From assembly GCF_002915595.1 (NCBI RefSeq), contig NZ_PQGG01000021.1:1-64000 (forward strand): 64,000 nt of DNA, read 5' to 3'. Made by a program: the position numbers and the translations under genes. The stretch comes from Zhongshania marina (GTDB lineage: Bacteria > Pseudomonadota > Gammaproteobacteria > Pseudomonadales > Spongiibacteraceae). The notes beneath the pieces are model-generated. The model ran no database searches. It had not been told where the DNA came from and saw only the letters and a program-made list of their open reading frames with translations. Shown here piece by piece: positions 1 to 7,610 of this stretch. Each line of letters begins with the position of its first letter. Within the stretch, counting starts at the first letter, position 1.

Positions 1-279
1 AATGACATTGATCATACGAAGACGAAAGCAATGCATCCGCAAACCAATGGGATCTGCGAGCGCTTCCACAAGACCATTCTGCAAGAGTTCTATCAGATCA
101 CCTTCCGCAAGAAACTGTATGCCGATATTAACGAGCTACAAAAAGATCTGGACGAATGGATTAAATATTACAACAATGAGCGAACTCATCAGGGCAAGAT
201 GTGCTGCGGCAGAACGCCAATGGCAACTTTACTTGATGGTAAAACGATCTGGGCTGAGAAGAATTTAGCTCAGATCTAA
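1..279 (+). mobile_element. 3' end of an IS481-like (DDE) transposase gene, cut by the window edge
   Basis: The frame is open from the first base, so the true start lies outside the window. The visible 92 residues are the end of a retroviral-integrase-like (rve) catalytic domain. The sequence HPQTNGICERFHKT carries the last acidic residue (E) of the DDE triad in the usual PxTNGxxER context, followed by the YNNERTHQG motif typical of IS3/IS481-superfamily transposases. Such proteins cut and join insertion-sequence ends. The family call at superfamily level is firm; IS481 rather than IS3 is from memory of similar proteins. The element borders the catabolic gene island that follows, which fits but does not prove acquisition by transfer. 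Confidence 0.8.
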
Positions 280-308
280 ACTGGCAGACACCAGTAAAAA
301 ACGGGTAA

Positions 309-335
309 CTGTCAGATCAAGTCTGAGCTACTACA
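309..335. repeat. Possible right terminal inverted repeat of the insertion sequence
   Basis: About 30 bases after the transposase stop lies CTGTCAGATCAAGTCTGAGC and a few further bases. IS481-type elements commonly end shortly after the transposase with a TGT...-type terminus. The left end is outside the window, so the repeat cannot be matched and the exact boundary is a guess. Confidence 0.3.
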
Positions 336-346
336 CATTACACTAA

Positions 347-1498
347 CTACTTGTATTTCTTGAAAATATCTTTCGCGATAATCGTTTTCATAACCTCTAT
401 AGAACCACCCGCTATTTTAACAATACGGGCATCGGCATAGGCGCGGCATATTGGGTATTCCCACATATAACCCCAGCCACCAAATAGCTGCAAACACTCA
501 TCCACTGCTTTGCAGTGCAGATTGCTCAACTGCATTTTTGCGATTGCCGCCGTTACGGAATCCAACTTACCTTCCATAAACAGTTCAATACATTTATCGG
601 TAAATACACGACCAACAACGGCCTCGGCCTTAAGCTCAGCCAGCTTAAACTGGGTATTTTGGAAATCGGCAATGGTTTGCCCAAAGGCTTCGCGCTGCGC
701 CACATACTCAGCAGTCCACTCAATAACAGTTTCCGTTACCGTGGCACTGCGGATCGTTTGCGCCAAACGCTCTTGGGCCAACTGGTGCATCATTATCTTG
801 AAACCCTTGCCCTCTTCACCCAGCATATTTGTTGCTGGAACGCGAACATCTTGGAAGAATAGCTCAGAAGTATCCTGTGCCTTCATGCCCAATTTATCGA
901 GGTTTTGACCTCGGATAAAACCTTCTCGGTCACCCTCAACAATAAAGAGCGTTACACCATTCGCGCCGGCTTCTTGATCCGTTTTCGTCGCCAATACCAA
1001 CACGTCACACATTTGGCCGTTTGAAATAAATACTTTTTGGCCATTAATAACGTAGTCGTCACCATCCTTAACTGCTTTGGTGCGGATGTTTTTAAGGTCA
1101 CTACCGGCGTGAGGCTCAGTCATCCCTAAGGAACCAATCCACTCACCGCTTACCATCTTAGGCAGAATGCGCTTCTTTTGATCTTCAGTGCCGAACTTGT
1201 GAATATAGGTTGCCACCAGATCCGCGTGAATTAAGAAACCAGGACCTGAGTAGCCGGAGCGGAATAACTCTTCAAACACAATAGCGTCATAAAGGTAATC
1301 TGCACCAAAGCCGCCATATTCCTCTGGAATCGTGCAGCACAAAATACCCGCTTCACCGGCCTTTAACCAAAGCTCACGGGGAACAATACCGTCCTTCTCC
1401 CACTGCTCGTGATAGGGGGCGATTTCCTTTTCGATAAACTTCTTTACCGACTCGCGGAAAATTTCATGTTCTTCGCTAAAAAGCGTTCTTTCAATCAT
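347..1498 (-). CDS. Acyl-CoA dehydrogenase (IVD/LCAD-type active site)
   Basis: A 383-residue flavoprotein of normal family length. It should oxidise an acyl-CoA to the 2,3-enoyl-CoA, passing electrons to electron-transfer flavoprotein. Visible signatures are LGMTEPHAGSDL (about 124-135, FAD/substrate binding) and the C-terminal LFGGWGYMWEYP region. The usual C-terminal YEGT glutamate is replaced (IAGGSIEVMK). The candidate base is E243 in LAQERLAQ, the helix-G position used by isovaleryl-CoA and long-chain dehydrogenases. It is very like the dehydrogenase at 12022-13158, including the N-terminal RTLxSExHxxFRESVKK, so the two look like paralogues. It stands on the minus strand downstream of the crotonase-like gene, 101 bases apart, probably in one transcript. 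Substrate unknown; branched or bulky acyl-CoAs are plausible. Confidence 0.9.
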   Translation of the reverse strand: MIERTLFSEEHEIFRESVKKFIEKEIAPYHEQWEKDGIVPRELWLKAGEAGILCCTIPEEYGGFGADYLYDAIVFEELFRSGYSGPGFLIHADLVATYIHKFGTEDQKKRILPKMVSGEWIGSLGMTEPHAGSDLKNIRTKAVKDGDDYVINGQKVFISNGQMCDVLVLATKTDQEAGANGVTLFIVEGDREGFIRGQNLDKLGMKAQDTSELFFQDVRVPATNMLGEEGKGFKIMMHQLAQERLAQTIRSATVTETVIEWTAEYVAQREAFGQTIADFQNTQFKLAELKAEAVVGRVFTDKCIELFMEGKLDSVTAAIAKMQLSNLHCKAVDECLQLFGGWGYMWEYPICRAYADARIVKIAGGSIEVMKTIIAKDIFKKYK

Positions 1499-1599
1499 TA
1501 GGCACCACCATTCATCACTTTAATACTTAAACATAAAATACGCTTGGCAACAATATTAATAAAGCACACCGCACCAGCGAACGTAAAACTAATCTAAGC

Positions 1600-3330
1600 C
1601 TAATTGCTTAGAGCTAAGGCGCAATATCCACGCTCATCTTTTAAACGCCACTGCAGATTTGCAACAGCGCTTTGAAGCTCGTCACTTAACAGCGCTGGAT
1701 CAATTTCTTTTCTCTGCAGCATAGCCAAAAACGACAGCGGACCGCCCGTCCACTTGGGATAATTCAGCGCATAAATTGCTAGCAAATCCGCCCCCTCAAT
1801 AGCGTCGACATGGCTAGAAAGCGAATCTGCAAATCTCGCCTCTAATGCTTTTAGCGCAGCAAGACCAACAACTGCCAACATATTCAAACCGTGGCTGCGA
1901 TCCTCCACACCGGTATTACCTGCGTGGCTATCTACATCAATCCCCATCGCCATTAAGCTCGCACCCAGTTCAACCGAACTTGCCGCACGACTAAGCTGCT
2001 CGGCATTTAATGCCGTCGTTTCAATGTACTCTGCCAAAGCCGTCGTCATGACCTGCAGTGAGCCGCGCGGCCCATCAACAAGAACCGCAGAAATGCCCAA
2101 AGTCGCCAACAAACTTAAGGCCGCCGCCCGTGTTTTATCCGCCGCTGGCCCAAGCAGCTCAACAAACTCAGATAACTCTCCGCAGAAATGAATTTCAGCG
2201 CCAGTACCAGCAAGTAGGTCACCCTTAACGACATTGCGCAGCACGACAGTTTTATCGGCGAAACTCCCTTGCTGATCTGCAAAGACCAAATCTGCCGCAG
2301 ACTCTTCAACTAACTCCACACGCTTTTTAAGGTGAGCAGGTGCCTCCACCGCTGACAGCCAAGACACCGCCTTGGGTAATTCAGCCTCGACACCCGCTCG
2401 ACGTTTAGCATGCTTAGATGCTGCTGTTTTATTTAAGAAGCAGCTCGTCACCATGTTTGAAGCAATAGGGTCGCTCATGAGATCAACAAATATGTCCCAC
2501 TCAACATCACTACCCGCATCGATATCCAGTAAAAAGCCGTCTTTAACGCAGCTCATAATTGCACCCACTGCGGGGTATAAATCTGCGTGCTGCTGATTCC
2601 AAGCAGTTAAAGCCAGCATTTCACGTTCGGCTCCTAGCGCTTCTATAAATTCACGGTCTTCAGCTGATACTGCAAAATCAGGTTTATCCCACTTTGCACC
2701 TGCAACCATACTCGCAGCGAGATCTTTCGCGCGATCAACAAGTGAGTCGGCATCTGTCAACGCATCAACCAAACCTAATTCAAAGCCTTTAACTGGACTG
2801 ATTGCGTTGCCGTCCAACAGCATCTTGATCGCTTCTTTAATTCCTATATAGCGCGGCAAGCGCTGTGTTCCGCCTGCGCCCGGCAACAGCCCTAACAATA
2901 TTTCTGGCAAGCCTAAAATAGGCGCCGTCGATTCGACGCACACCCGCGCATGACAGGCCATCGCCACCTCAAGCCCGCCACCCAATGCCAAGCCGTTCAC
3001 TGCTGCAACAACAGGCACGGGTAAACGCTCTAAACGGCGAAACAAAGCGCCTAAATAGCTATAGCGTTGACGCATTTCAGTTTTGTTCGCACTGAAGCGC
3101 ATAGCACCAAAATCTTGGATCATCGCCAAATCTGCACCAGCTACAAACGCGCTTTTACCTGAGGTAATCACCAAGCCCTTAATTTTATCGCCGCTACTTT
3201 CAACGGTATCAATTAGGCTACTTAAATCCGCCATCATCGCTTCTGAAAAAACATTAAATGGTCGCCCGGGCATATCAAAAACAGCCAAAGCAATCCCGCG
3301 ACTATCGATTTCAAGTTGTATGTTTTCCAT
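1600..3330 (-). CDS. Enoyl-CoA hydratase/3-hydroxyacyl-CoA dehydrogenase-like protein, degenerate dehydrogenase part
   Basis: A 576-residue protein. Residues 1-190 are a convincing crotonase domain. AFVAGADL (61-68) and ALGGGLEVA (115-123) form the oxyanion hole, and both FadB/FadJ catalytic glutamates are present (E121, and E143 in LPEILLGLLPGAGGTQRLPR). FadB/FadJ proteins are about 715 residues, with an NAD-binding 3-hydroxyacyl-CoA dehydrogenase domain next. Here the middle region is short, alanine/leucine rich and lacks a GxGxxG dinucleotide motif. The C-terminus keeps a recognisable dehydrogenase tail (NYPKWTGGPLSFLAML, compare FPPWRGGPL in FadJ). I infer an active hydratase/isomerase with a decayed dehydrogenase half. 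The separate SDR at 8780 may supply dehydrogenation. Confidence 0.8.
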   Translation of the reverse strand: MENIQLEIDSRGIALAVFDMPGRPFNVFSEAMMADLSSLIDTVESSGDKIKGLVITSGKSAFVAGADLAMIQDFGAMRFSANKTEMRQRYSYLGALFRRLERLPVPVVAAVNGLALGGGLEVAMACHARVCVESTAPILGLPEILLGLLPGAGGTQRLPRYIGIKEAIKMLLDGNAISPVKGFELGLVDALTDADSLVDRAKDLAASMVAGAKWDKPDFAVSAEDREFIEALGAEREMLALTAWNQQHADLYPAVGAIMSCVKDGFLLDIDAGSDVEWDIFVDLMSDPIASNMVTSCFLNKTAASKHAKRRAGVEAELPKAVSWLSAVEAPAHLKKRVELVEESAADLVFADQQGSFADKTVVLRNVVKGDLLAGTGAEIHFCGELSEFVELLGPAADKTRAAALSLLATLGISAVLVDGPRGSLQVMTTALAEYIETTALNAEQLSRAASSVELGASLMAMGIDVDSHAGNTGVEDRSHGLNMLAVVGLAALKALEARFADSLSSHVDAIEGADLLAIYALNYPKWTGGPLSFLAMLQRKEIDPALLSDELQSAVANLQWRLKDERGYCALALSN

Positions 3331-3447
3331 CCGATCAGCGCTACCTATTCGTCAAAATAAAAATTTCGTATGAACCTAGTTTTTAGCCGCCCACTCGCGT
3401 TTTGAGCAAGTTTTATACAACAGCAAAAAACATCAAACATTTAGAAC

Positions 3448-3461
3448 GTAAGTATACATAC
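3448..3461. promoter_or_regulatory. Dyad operator candidate between divergent catabolic genes
   Basis: GTAAGTATACATAC is symmetric at 12 of 14 positions around a GTATAC centre. It lies in the roughly 200-base gap between the minus-strand crotonase-like gene and the plus-strand HMGCS-like operon, just upstream of a plausible -35 box. Position and form suit a TetR-type repressor, but no such regulator gene is in the window. Confidence 0.35.
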
Positions 3462-3465
3462 ATGT

Positions 3466-3494
3466 TTGCAACAGTAAAGTACGCATGCTATCCT
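3466..3494 (+). promoter_or_regulatory. Candidate sigma-70 promoter of the HMGCS-thiolase operon
   Basis: TTGCAA (3466-3471) and TATCCT (3489-3494) are separated by exactly 17 bases, ending 34 bases upstream of the start codon at 3529. Each box matches consensus at four of six positions. Prediction by eye only. Confidence 0.3.
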
Positions 3495-3528
3495 TTTATC
3501 AAAATCACAGGGCAAAATACGAACATAT

Positions 3529-4959
3529 ATGAACGGAATAACGGTAGCTGGCACATATCTCCCTCAGGCCCGTATTGCGCGCTCAGAAATCGCCAAAGCG
3601 CACGCTTGGGCGATTAGCGCGCTAAAAGGGAAATCCCGTGGGCAACGCAGCGCAGCAGCGTGGGACGAAGACGCAATAACGATGGCCGTTGAGTCATCCC
3701 GCGCACTTTTAAGCAGCGGTGTAGACATAGATCAATGCGTGTTTGCCTCAACCTCTCACCCCTATATTGATCGCAGCTCCGCTACGATCGCAGCGACGGC
3801 ACTAGGCCTTGCAGACGACGTCATCACTAGTGACGCCGCAACCAGCCGACGCGCAGCCACCAGCGCACTTATTCAAGCCCTACGCAGCGACAGCAACACC
3901 CTACTGCTAAGTGGAGAGAAACGCATCGCCAAGCCGGGCAGCTGGGCAGAGATCGTTTGGGGCGATGCAGGCGCAGCCGTTTTGGTATCAAATGCTTCAC
4001 CGCAGGCACAATGTCTTGGCTGGCACAGTCGCAATGAAGACTGTCCCGATTTTTATACCGCCACAGGTTTTCACCCTTACCAAGGGGAAGAGCGCTGGAT
4101 AAAAGAGCAATTGCTCAGCGGTATTGCCACGCCAACGATTCGCAAAGCCATTGAGAAGGCAGGAGTAAACGCAGCAGACATCACTTGGGCTGTGCTGCCA
4201 GATCCCTCACCAGGCTGCGAAAAAGCCTTAGCAAAAGAGCTGGGATTAAACGCCACCCTACTCACTCAAGAAATTGTAGCTAATGCCGGCGATCTAGGCA
4301 GCAGCCATCCGCTGTTTGGTTTAGCCCTTGCCCTTGAGCGCGCCAAAGTCGGCGACACTATTCTTGTAGCCAGCTTTGGCAATGGCTGCGATGCACTAAT
4401 ATTTAAAGTTGAATCTTTAGCTACCCATGCCTCTGCCGACGCCCAACTACAGGGTGGCAGTGCGGGTAGTTATATGCCGTTCATTAATTCACGGGGCTTA
4501 TTCGACATCGACTGCGGCCCACGTGCAGAACGGGTAGACAAAACCGCCTTAAGCGTACACGCCCGCTACCAGCGTGACATCACCAGTTTTACCGGCGGAA
4601 AAATTTCCGAGTCAGGCGCCGTGCAGTTTCCAAAGAGCCCAACGGCCTTAGATAACGCGGCAGCCACGCCGGCCCAATATATCGATGTCTGCCTTGCATC
4701 AGAGCAAGCCAGCGTGGTGTCGTATACAGCCGACTATTTAACCTACACCCCACAGCCGCCCTTCTGCTTTGGCTTAGTCCAATTTAAAAACGGCGCCCGT
4801 GTGGCAATGGAGTATGTCGACGTACCCAGCGAGGGCTTAGAGGTCGGAGATCAACTAGAGATGCGTTTCAGAATTAAACATATAGATCGCGAGCGCGGTT
4901 ACCGACACTACTTCTGGAAAGCGGCTCCAGTAAAGAGCAATAACGGAGAGCAAAACTGA
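3529..4959 (+). CDS. HMG-CoA synthase-like protein fused to a C-terminal DUF35 OB-fold domain
   Basis: A 476-residue protein. The first about 300 residues resemble the thiolase-fold HMG-CoA synthase family (FASTSHPYIDRSSATIAATALGL, IVWGDAGAAVLVS, AGDLGSSHPLFGLALALE). The last about 100 residues are an OB-fold DUF35-type domain (PPFCFGLVQFKNGARVAMEY). In true synthases a nucleophilic Cys sits in an ACYxAT motif; here the matching stretch reads DAATSRRAATSAL (102-114) with no cysteine. The stop overlaps the start of the next gene (TGATG), an SCP-x-type thiolase. In archaea thiolase, HMG-CoA synthase and DUF35 form one complex that hands acetoacetyl-CoA from one site to the next, and in steroid degradation thiolase-like/DUF35 pairs act as retro-aldolases. 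The gene arrangement is consistent with such a complex; the actual reaction is unknown. Confidence 0.75.
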   Translation: MNGITVAGTYLPQARIARSEIAKAHAWAISALKGKSRGQRSAAAWDEDAITMAVESSRALLSSGVDIDQCVFASTSHPYIDRSSATIAATALGLADDVITSDAATSRRAATSALIQALRSDSNTLLLSGEKRIAKPGSWAEIVWGDAGAAVLVSNASPQAQCLGWHSRNEDCPDFYTATGFHPYQGEERWIKEQLLSGIATPTIRKAIEKAGVNAADITWAVLPDPSPGCEKALAKELGLNATLLTQEIVANAGDLGSSHPLFGLALALERAKVGDTILVASFGNGCDALIFKVESLATHASADAQLQGGSAGSYMPFINSRGLFDIDCGPRAERVDKTALSVHARYQRDITSFTGGKISESGAVQFPKSPTALDNAAATPAQYIDVCLASEQASVVSYTADYLTYTPQPPFCFGLVQFKNGARVAMEYVDVPSEGLEVGDQLEMRFRIKHIDRERGYRHYFWKAAPVKSNNGEQN

Positions 4960-6158
4960 TGGCAACGGGGATTAAAGATAAAGTCGCCATCATTGGCATG
5001 GGCTGCAGTCAATTTGGCGAGCGCTGGGATGTTGGCGCCGAAGAATTAATGACTGAAGCCTTTAACGAAGCTCTTGGCGATGCTGGTATTAGCCGAGAAG
5101 ATCTTGGTGCCGCATGGCTAGGTAGTGCTCTGGACGACGTTAATATCGGCAACTCTGCACTGCCACTGGCGTTTGGTTTACGCCTTCCGCGCATACCCGT
5201 GTCTCGGGTAGAAAATATGTGCGCAACAGGCACCGAAGCCCTTCGCGCAGCAAGCTACGCCGTTGCCTCAGGTGCAGTGGATATTGCCGTCGCTGTTGGC
5301 GTAGAAAAGCTAAAAGACACCGGCTACGGTGGACTACCGCTGCGTACTAAAGGTTTCTTTAACGATTTGTGGATGCCCTATGGCTCTGCACCCGGCGGCT
5401 TTGCACAATTGGCTGGTGCTTATCGTGCACGCTACGGCGTTAGCAAAGACGAACTTAAGCGTGCGATGGCACATGTATCGTGGAAAAGCCACCAAAACGG
5501 CGCCCGCAATGAAAAAGCCCATCTGCGCAAAGCAGTAGACATCGACACTATTTTAAACGCGCCGATGATCTCTGATCCACTCGGTCTGTTTGACTGCTGC
5601 GGCGTAAGTGACGGCGCCGCCTGCGCCATTGTCACCACCCCAGAAATTGCTGCAACGCTGGGTAAAAATAATCCCGTTGTAGTGAAGTCTATTCAAATTT
5701 CTGCAAGCAACGGCTGGGAAAGCAGTGCCGACGGCTGGGACGGCAGCTATGTGGTCAACACCCGCGAAGCGGCAAAGCGCGCATATGCTGAAGCTGGGGT
5801 AAAAAATCCAGAGCAGGAAATCAGCCTTGCCGAAGTGCACGACTGCTTCTCGGTTACAGAATTAGTAACGATGGAAGACCTAGGTTTATCTAAAGATGGC
5901 GGTGCTGTTAAGGATATTCTTGACGGCAAGTTTGACGCCGACGGCAAAATCCCAGTGCAAATTGACGGCGGCCTAAAATGCTTTGGCCACCCCGTTGGCG
6001 CCACCGGCCTGCGTATGGTTTATGAAATGTACCTGCAGTTACAGGGCCGAGCCGGCAACCGCCAGCGCGACAATGTACGACTTGGCTTAACCCACAACCT
6101 CGGCGGATCACCCAGCAATAGCGTATCTGCGGTAGGTCTATTCGGCTTATTGGATTAA
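4959..6158 (+). CDS. Thiolase (SCP-x / acetyl-CoA acetyltransferase type)
   Basis: A 399-residue thiolase that would cleave a 3-ketoacyl-CoA with CoA (or run the reverse condensation). C88 in ENMCATGTEALRAA is the nucleophile position, HDCF (294-297) matches the SCP-2-type thiolase signature, and C341/H344 in KCFGHPVGATG complete the active site. Unlike its HMGCS-like partner, all catalytic residues are therefore present. Start and preceding stop overlap by one base, so translation is probably coupled with the HMGCS/DUF35 gene. It probably provides the chain-shortening step of the catabolic cluster. Confidence 0.9.
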   Translation: MATGIKDKVAIIGMGCSQFGERWDVGAEELMTEAFNEALGDAGISREDLGAAWLGSALDDVNIGNSALPLAFGLRLPRIPVSRVENMCATGTEALRAASYAVASGAVDIAVAVGVEKLKDTGYGGLPLRTKGFFNDLWMPYGSAPGGFAQLAGAYRARYGVSKDELKRAMAHVSWKSHQNGARNEKAHLRKAVDIDTILNAPMISDPLGLFDCCGVSDGAACAIVTTPEIAATLGKNNPVVVKSIQISASNGWESSADGWDGSYVVNTREAAKRAYAEAGVKNPEQEISLAEVHDCFSVTELVTMEDLGLSKDGGAVKDILDGKFDADGKIPVQIDGGLKCFGHPVGATGLRMVYEMYLQLQGRAGNRQRDNVRLGLTHNLGGSPSNSVSAVGLFGLLD

Positions 6159-6190
6159 TGTAATTTCCACATAGAAGTAACGAGGTAGCA

Positions 6191-6646
6191 ATGGCTGGTT
6201 TATATCTAGAAGAGTTTTCGATTGGGCAAGTGTTTAAACACGAAATTCGTCGCACGGTATTAGAGTCCGACAATATGCTGTTTTCGTCGTTAACTTATAA
6301 CTCAGCACCTATTCATATTGATCACGACTACGCATCGAAAACTGAATTCGGCAAACCGCTGATGAACAGTGTATTCACCTTAGGTTTAATTATTGGCCTG
6401 AGCGTACAAGACACTACAGTGGGAACCACCATCGGCAATCTAGGTTTTGGCGAAGTTACGTACCCTGCACCGGTATTTGCCGGCGATACCATTCGCTGTG
6501 AAACCACCGTTTTAGAAATACGTGAAAGTAAATCTCGTCCAACGCAAGGTATTGTGACCTTTGAACATAAAGGTATTAATCAGCACGGTGCAGCAGTATG
6601 CGTTGCCATTCGCAAAGCCCTGATGATGAAAAAGCCCCTAAACTAA
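6191..6646 (+). CDS. MaoC-family hydratase (hot-dog fold)
   Basis: A 151-residue single hot-dog protein, normal length for MaoC-like dehydratases/hydratases that add water to enoyl-CoA or mesaconyl-CoA-type thioesters. SAPIHIDHDYASKTEFGKPL (39-58) carries the His/Asp substrate-binding motif followed by the usual Gly-rich turn. A GAGG Shine-Dalgarno stretch precedes the ATG. It sits between the thiolase and the CitE-like lyase, 14 bases before the latter. MaoC plus CitE pairs are known in ethylmalonyl-CoA/methylaspartate and itaconate-type pathways (mesaconyl-CoA hydratase plus malyl/citramalyl-CoA lyase), so a branched C4-C5 intermediate is possible. Substrate unproven. Confidence 0.85.
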   Translation: MAGLYLEEFSIGQVFKHEIRRTVLESDNMLFSSLTYNSAPIHIDHDYASKTEFGKPLMNSVFTLGLIIGLSVQDTTVGTTIGNLGFGEVTYPAPVFAGDTIRCETTVLEIRESKSRPTQGIVTFEHKGINQHGAAVCVAIRKALMMKKPLN

Positions 6647-6660
6647 GACTGGAGCTGCGC

Positions 6661-7548
6661 ATGATTTACCGTTCATTTTTATTTGCACCTGGCGACTCGG
6701 ATCGCAAAATTGAAAAAGCGATTGCGACCAATGCAGACGCTATTATTCTAGATTTAGAAGACGCTGTTGTTGCCGAAAATAGACCGACAGCACGCACAAT
6801 GGTACGCAATGTTTTACAAAACATTGGCCCCACTATGCCGGGCAGACTATGGGTTAGAGTCAACCCAGTTTGCACTGACGATTGCCTGTCTGACCTTGCC
6901 GCGATTACCTGCGATGGATTAGCTGGCGTGATGGTGCCAAAACCTGATAGCGCAGCTGACATCGACACCGTTAGTGCCTACCTCGCAGCACTCGAACGTA
7001 AAGAAGGTTTAGCCAGCGGCACCGTAAAAATTCTGTCGGTAATGACCGAGACCGGCAAAGGCTTCCTCAATGCCGCCAGTTACGGCAATGCTGAACGCCC
7101 GCGTTTAAGCGGTGTACTTTGGGGCGCGGAAGATCTATCCGCCGCGCTCGGCGCGTCTGCCAATACCGACGAAGATGGCGCACTGTCATTCACCTATCAA
7201 ATGGCAAGATCGCTATGCTTGGCAGCCGCCAGTGCCGGTGAAATTCAAGCCATAGACACGGTTTACACAGACTTTAAAAATCCTGACGGCTTGCGCGCGA
7301 ATTCTCTCGCCGCACGACGTGAAGGCTTTCTTGGCAAGATCGCCATCCACCCAAACCAAGTGGACATTATTAACGAATGCTTTAGCCCATCGGCGGCAGA
7401 CATTGCTCACGCCAAAGCGGTTATTGCAGCCTTTGCAGAAAACCCAGGCAAGGGCACCGTCGGCTTAAACGGCAAAATGTTAGACCGCCCCCATCAGGTT
7501 CAGGCTGAGCGCATTTTATCACTAGCAGAAGCATTTAATATCCAGTAA
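6661..7548 (+). CDS. CitE-like CoA lyase (HpcH/HpaI aldolase family)
   Basis: A 295-residue TIM-barrel lyase. RSFLFAPGDSDRKIEKA near the start, DLEDAV (31-36) with Mg-binding acid, WVRVNP (65-70), METGKG-like MTETGKGF and WGAEDLSAALGA are typical of the citrate lyase beta subunit/malyl-CoA/citramalyl-CoA lyase family. It should cleave a 3-hydroxyacyl-CoA (malyl-, methylmalyl- or citramalyl-CoA) to acetyl- or propionyl-CoA plus a 2-oxoacid. I chose ATG 6661 because CTGGAG precedes it and family proteins begin this way; an upstream in-frame ATG at 6598 lies inside the MaoC gene. No citrate lyase alpha or gamma genes are nearby, so this is a stand-alone lyase. Confidence 0.85.
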   Translation: MIYRSFLFAPGDSDRKIEKAIATNADAIILDLEDAVVAENRPTARTMVRNVLQNIGPTMPGRLWVRVNPVCTDDCLSDLAAITCDGLAGVMVPKPDSAADIDTVSAYLAALERKEGLASGTVKILSVMTETGKGFLNAASYGNAERPRLSGVLWGAEDLSAALGASANTDEDGALSFTYQMARSLCLAAASAGEIQAIDTVYTDFKNPDGLRANSLAARREGFLGKIAIHPNQVDIINECFSPSAADIAHAKAVIAAFAENPGKGTVGLNGKMLDRPHQVQAERILSLAEAFNIQ

Positions 7549-7610
7549 TCACCAAAAATATTCGGTGTGCACAAAAAGCGCACTGAGCGTTATAGCAGAG
7601 GGTAATACAC

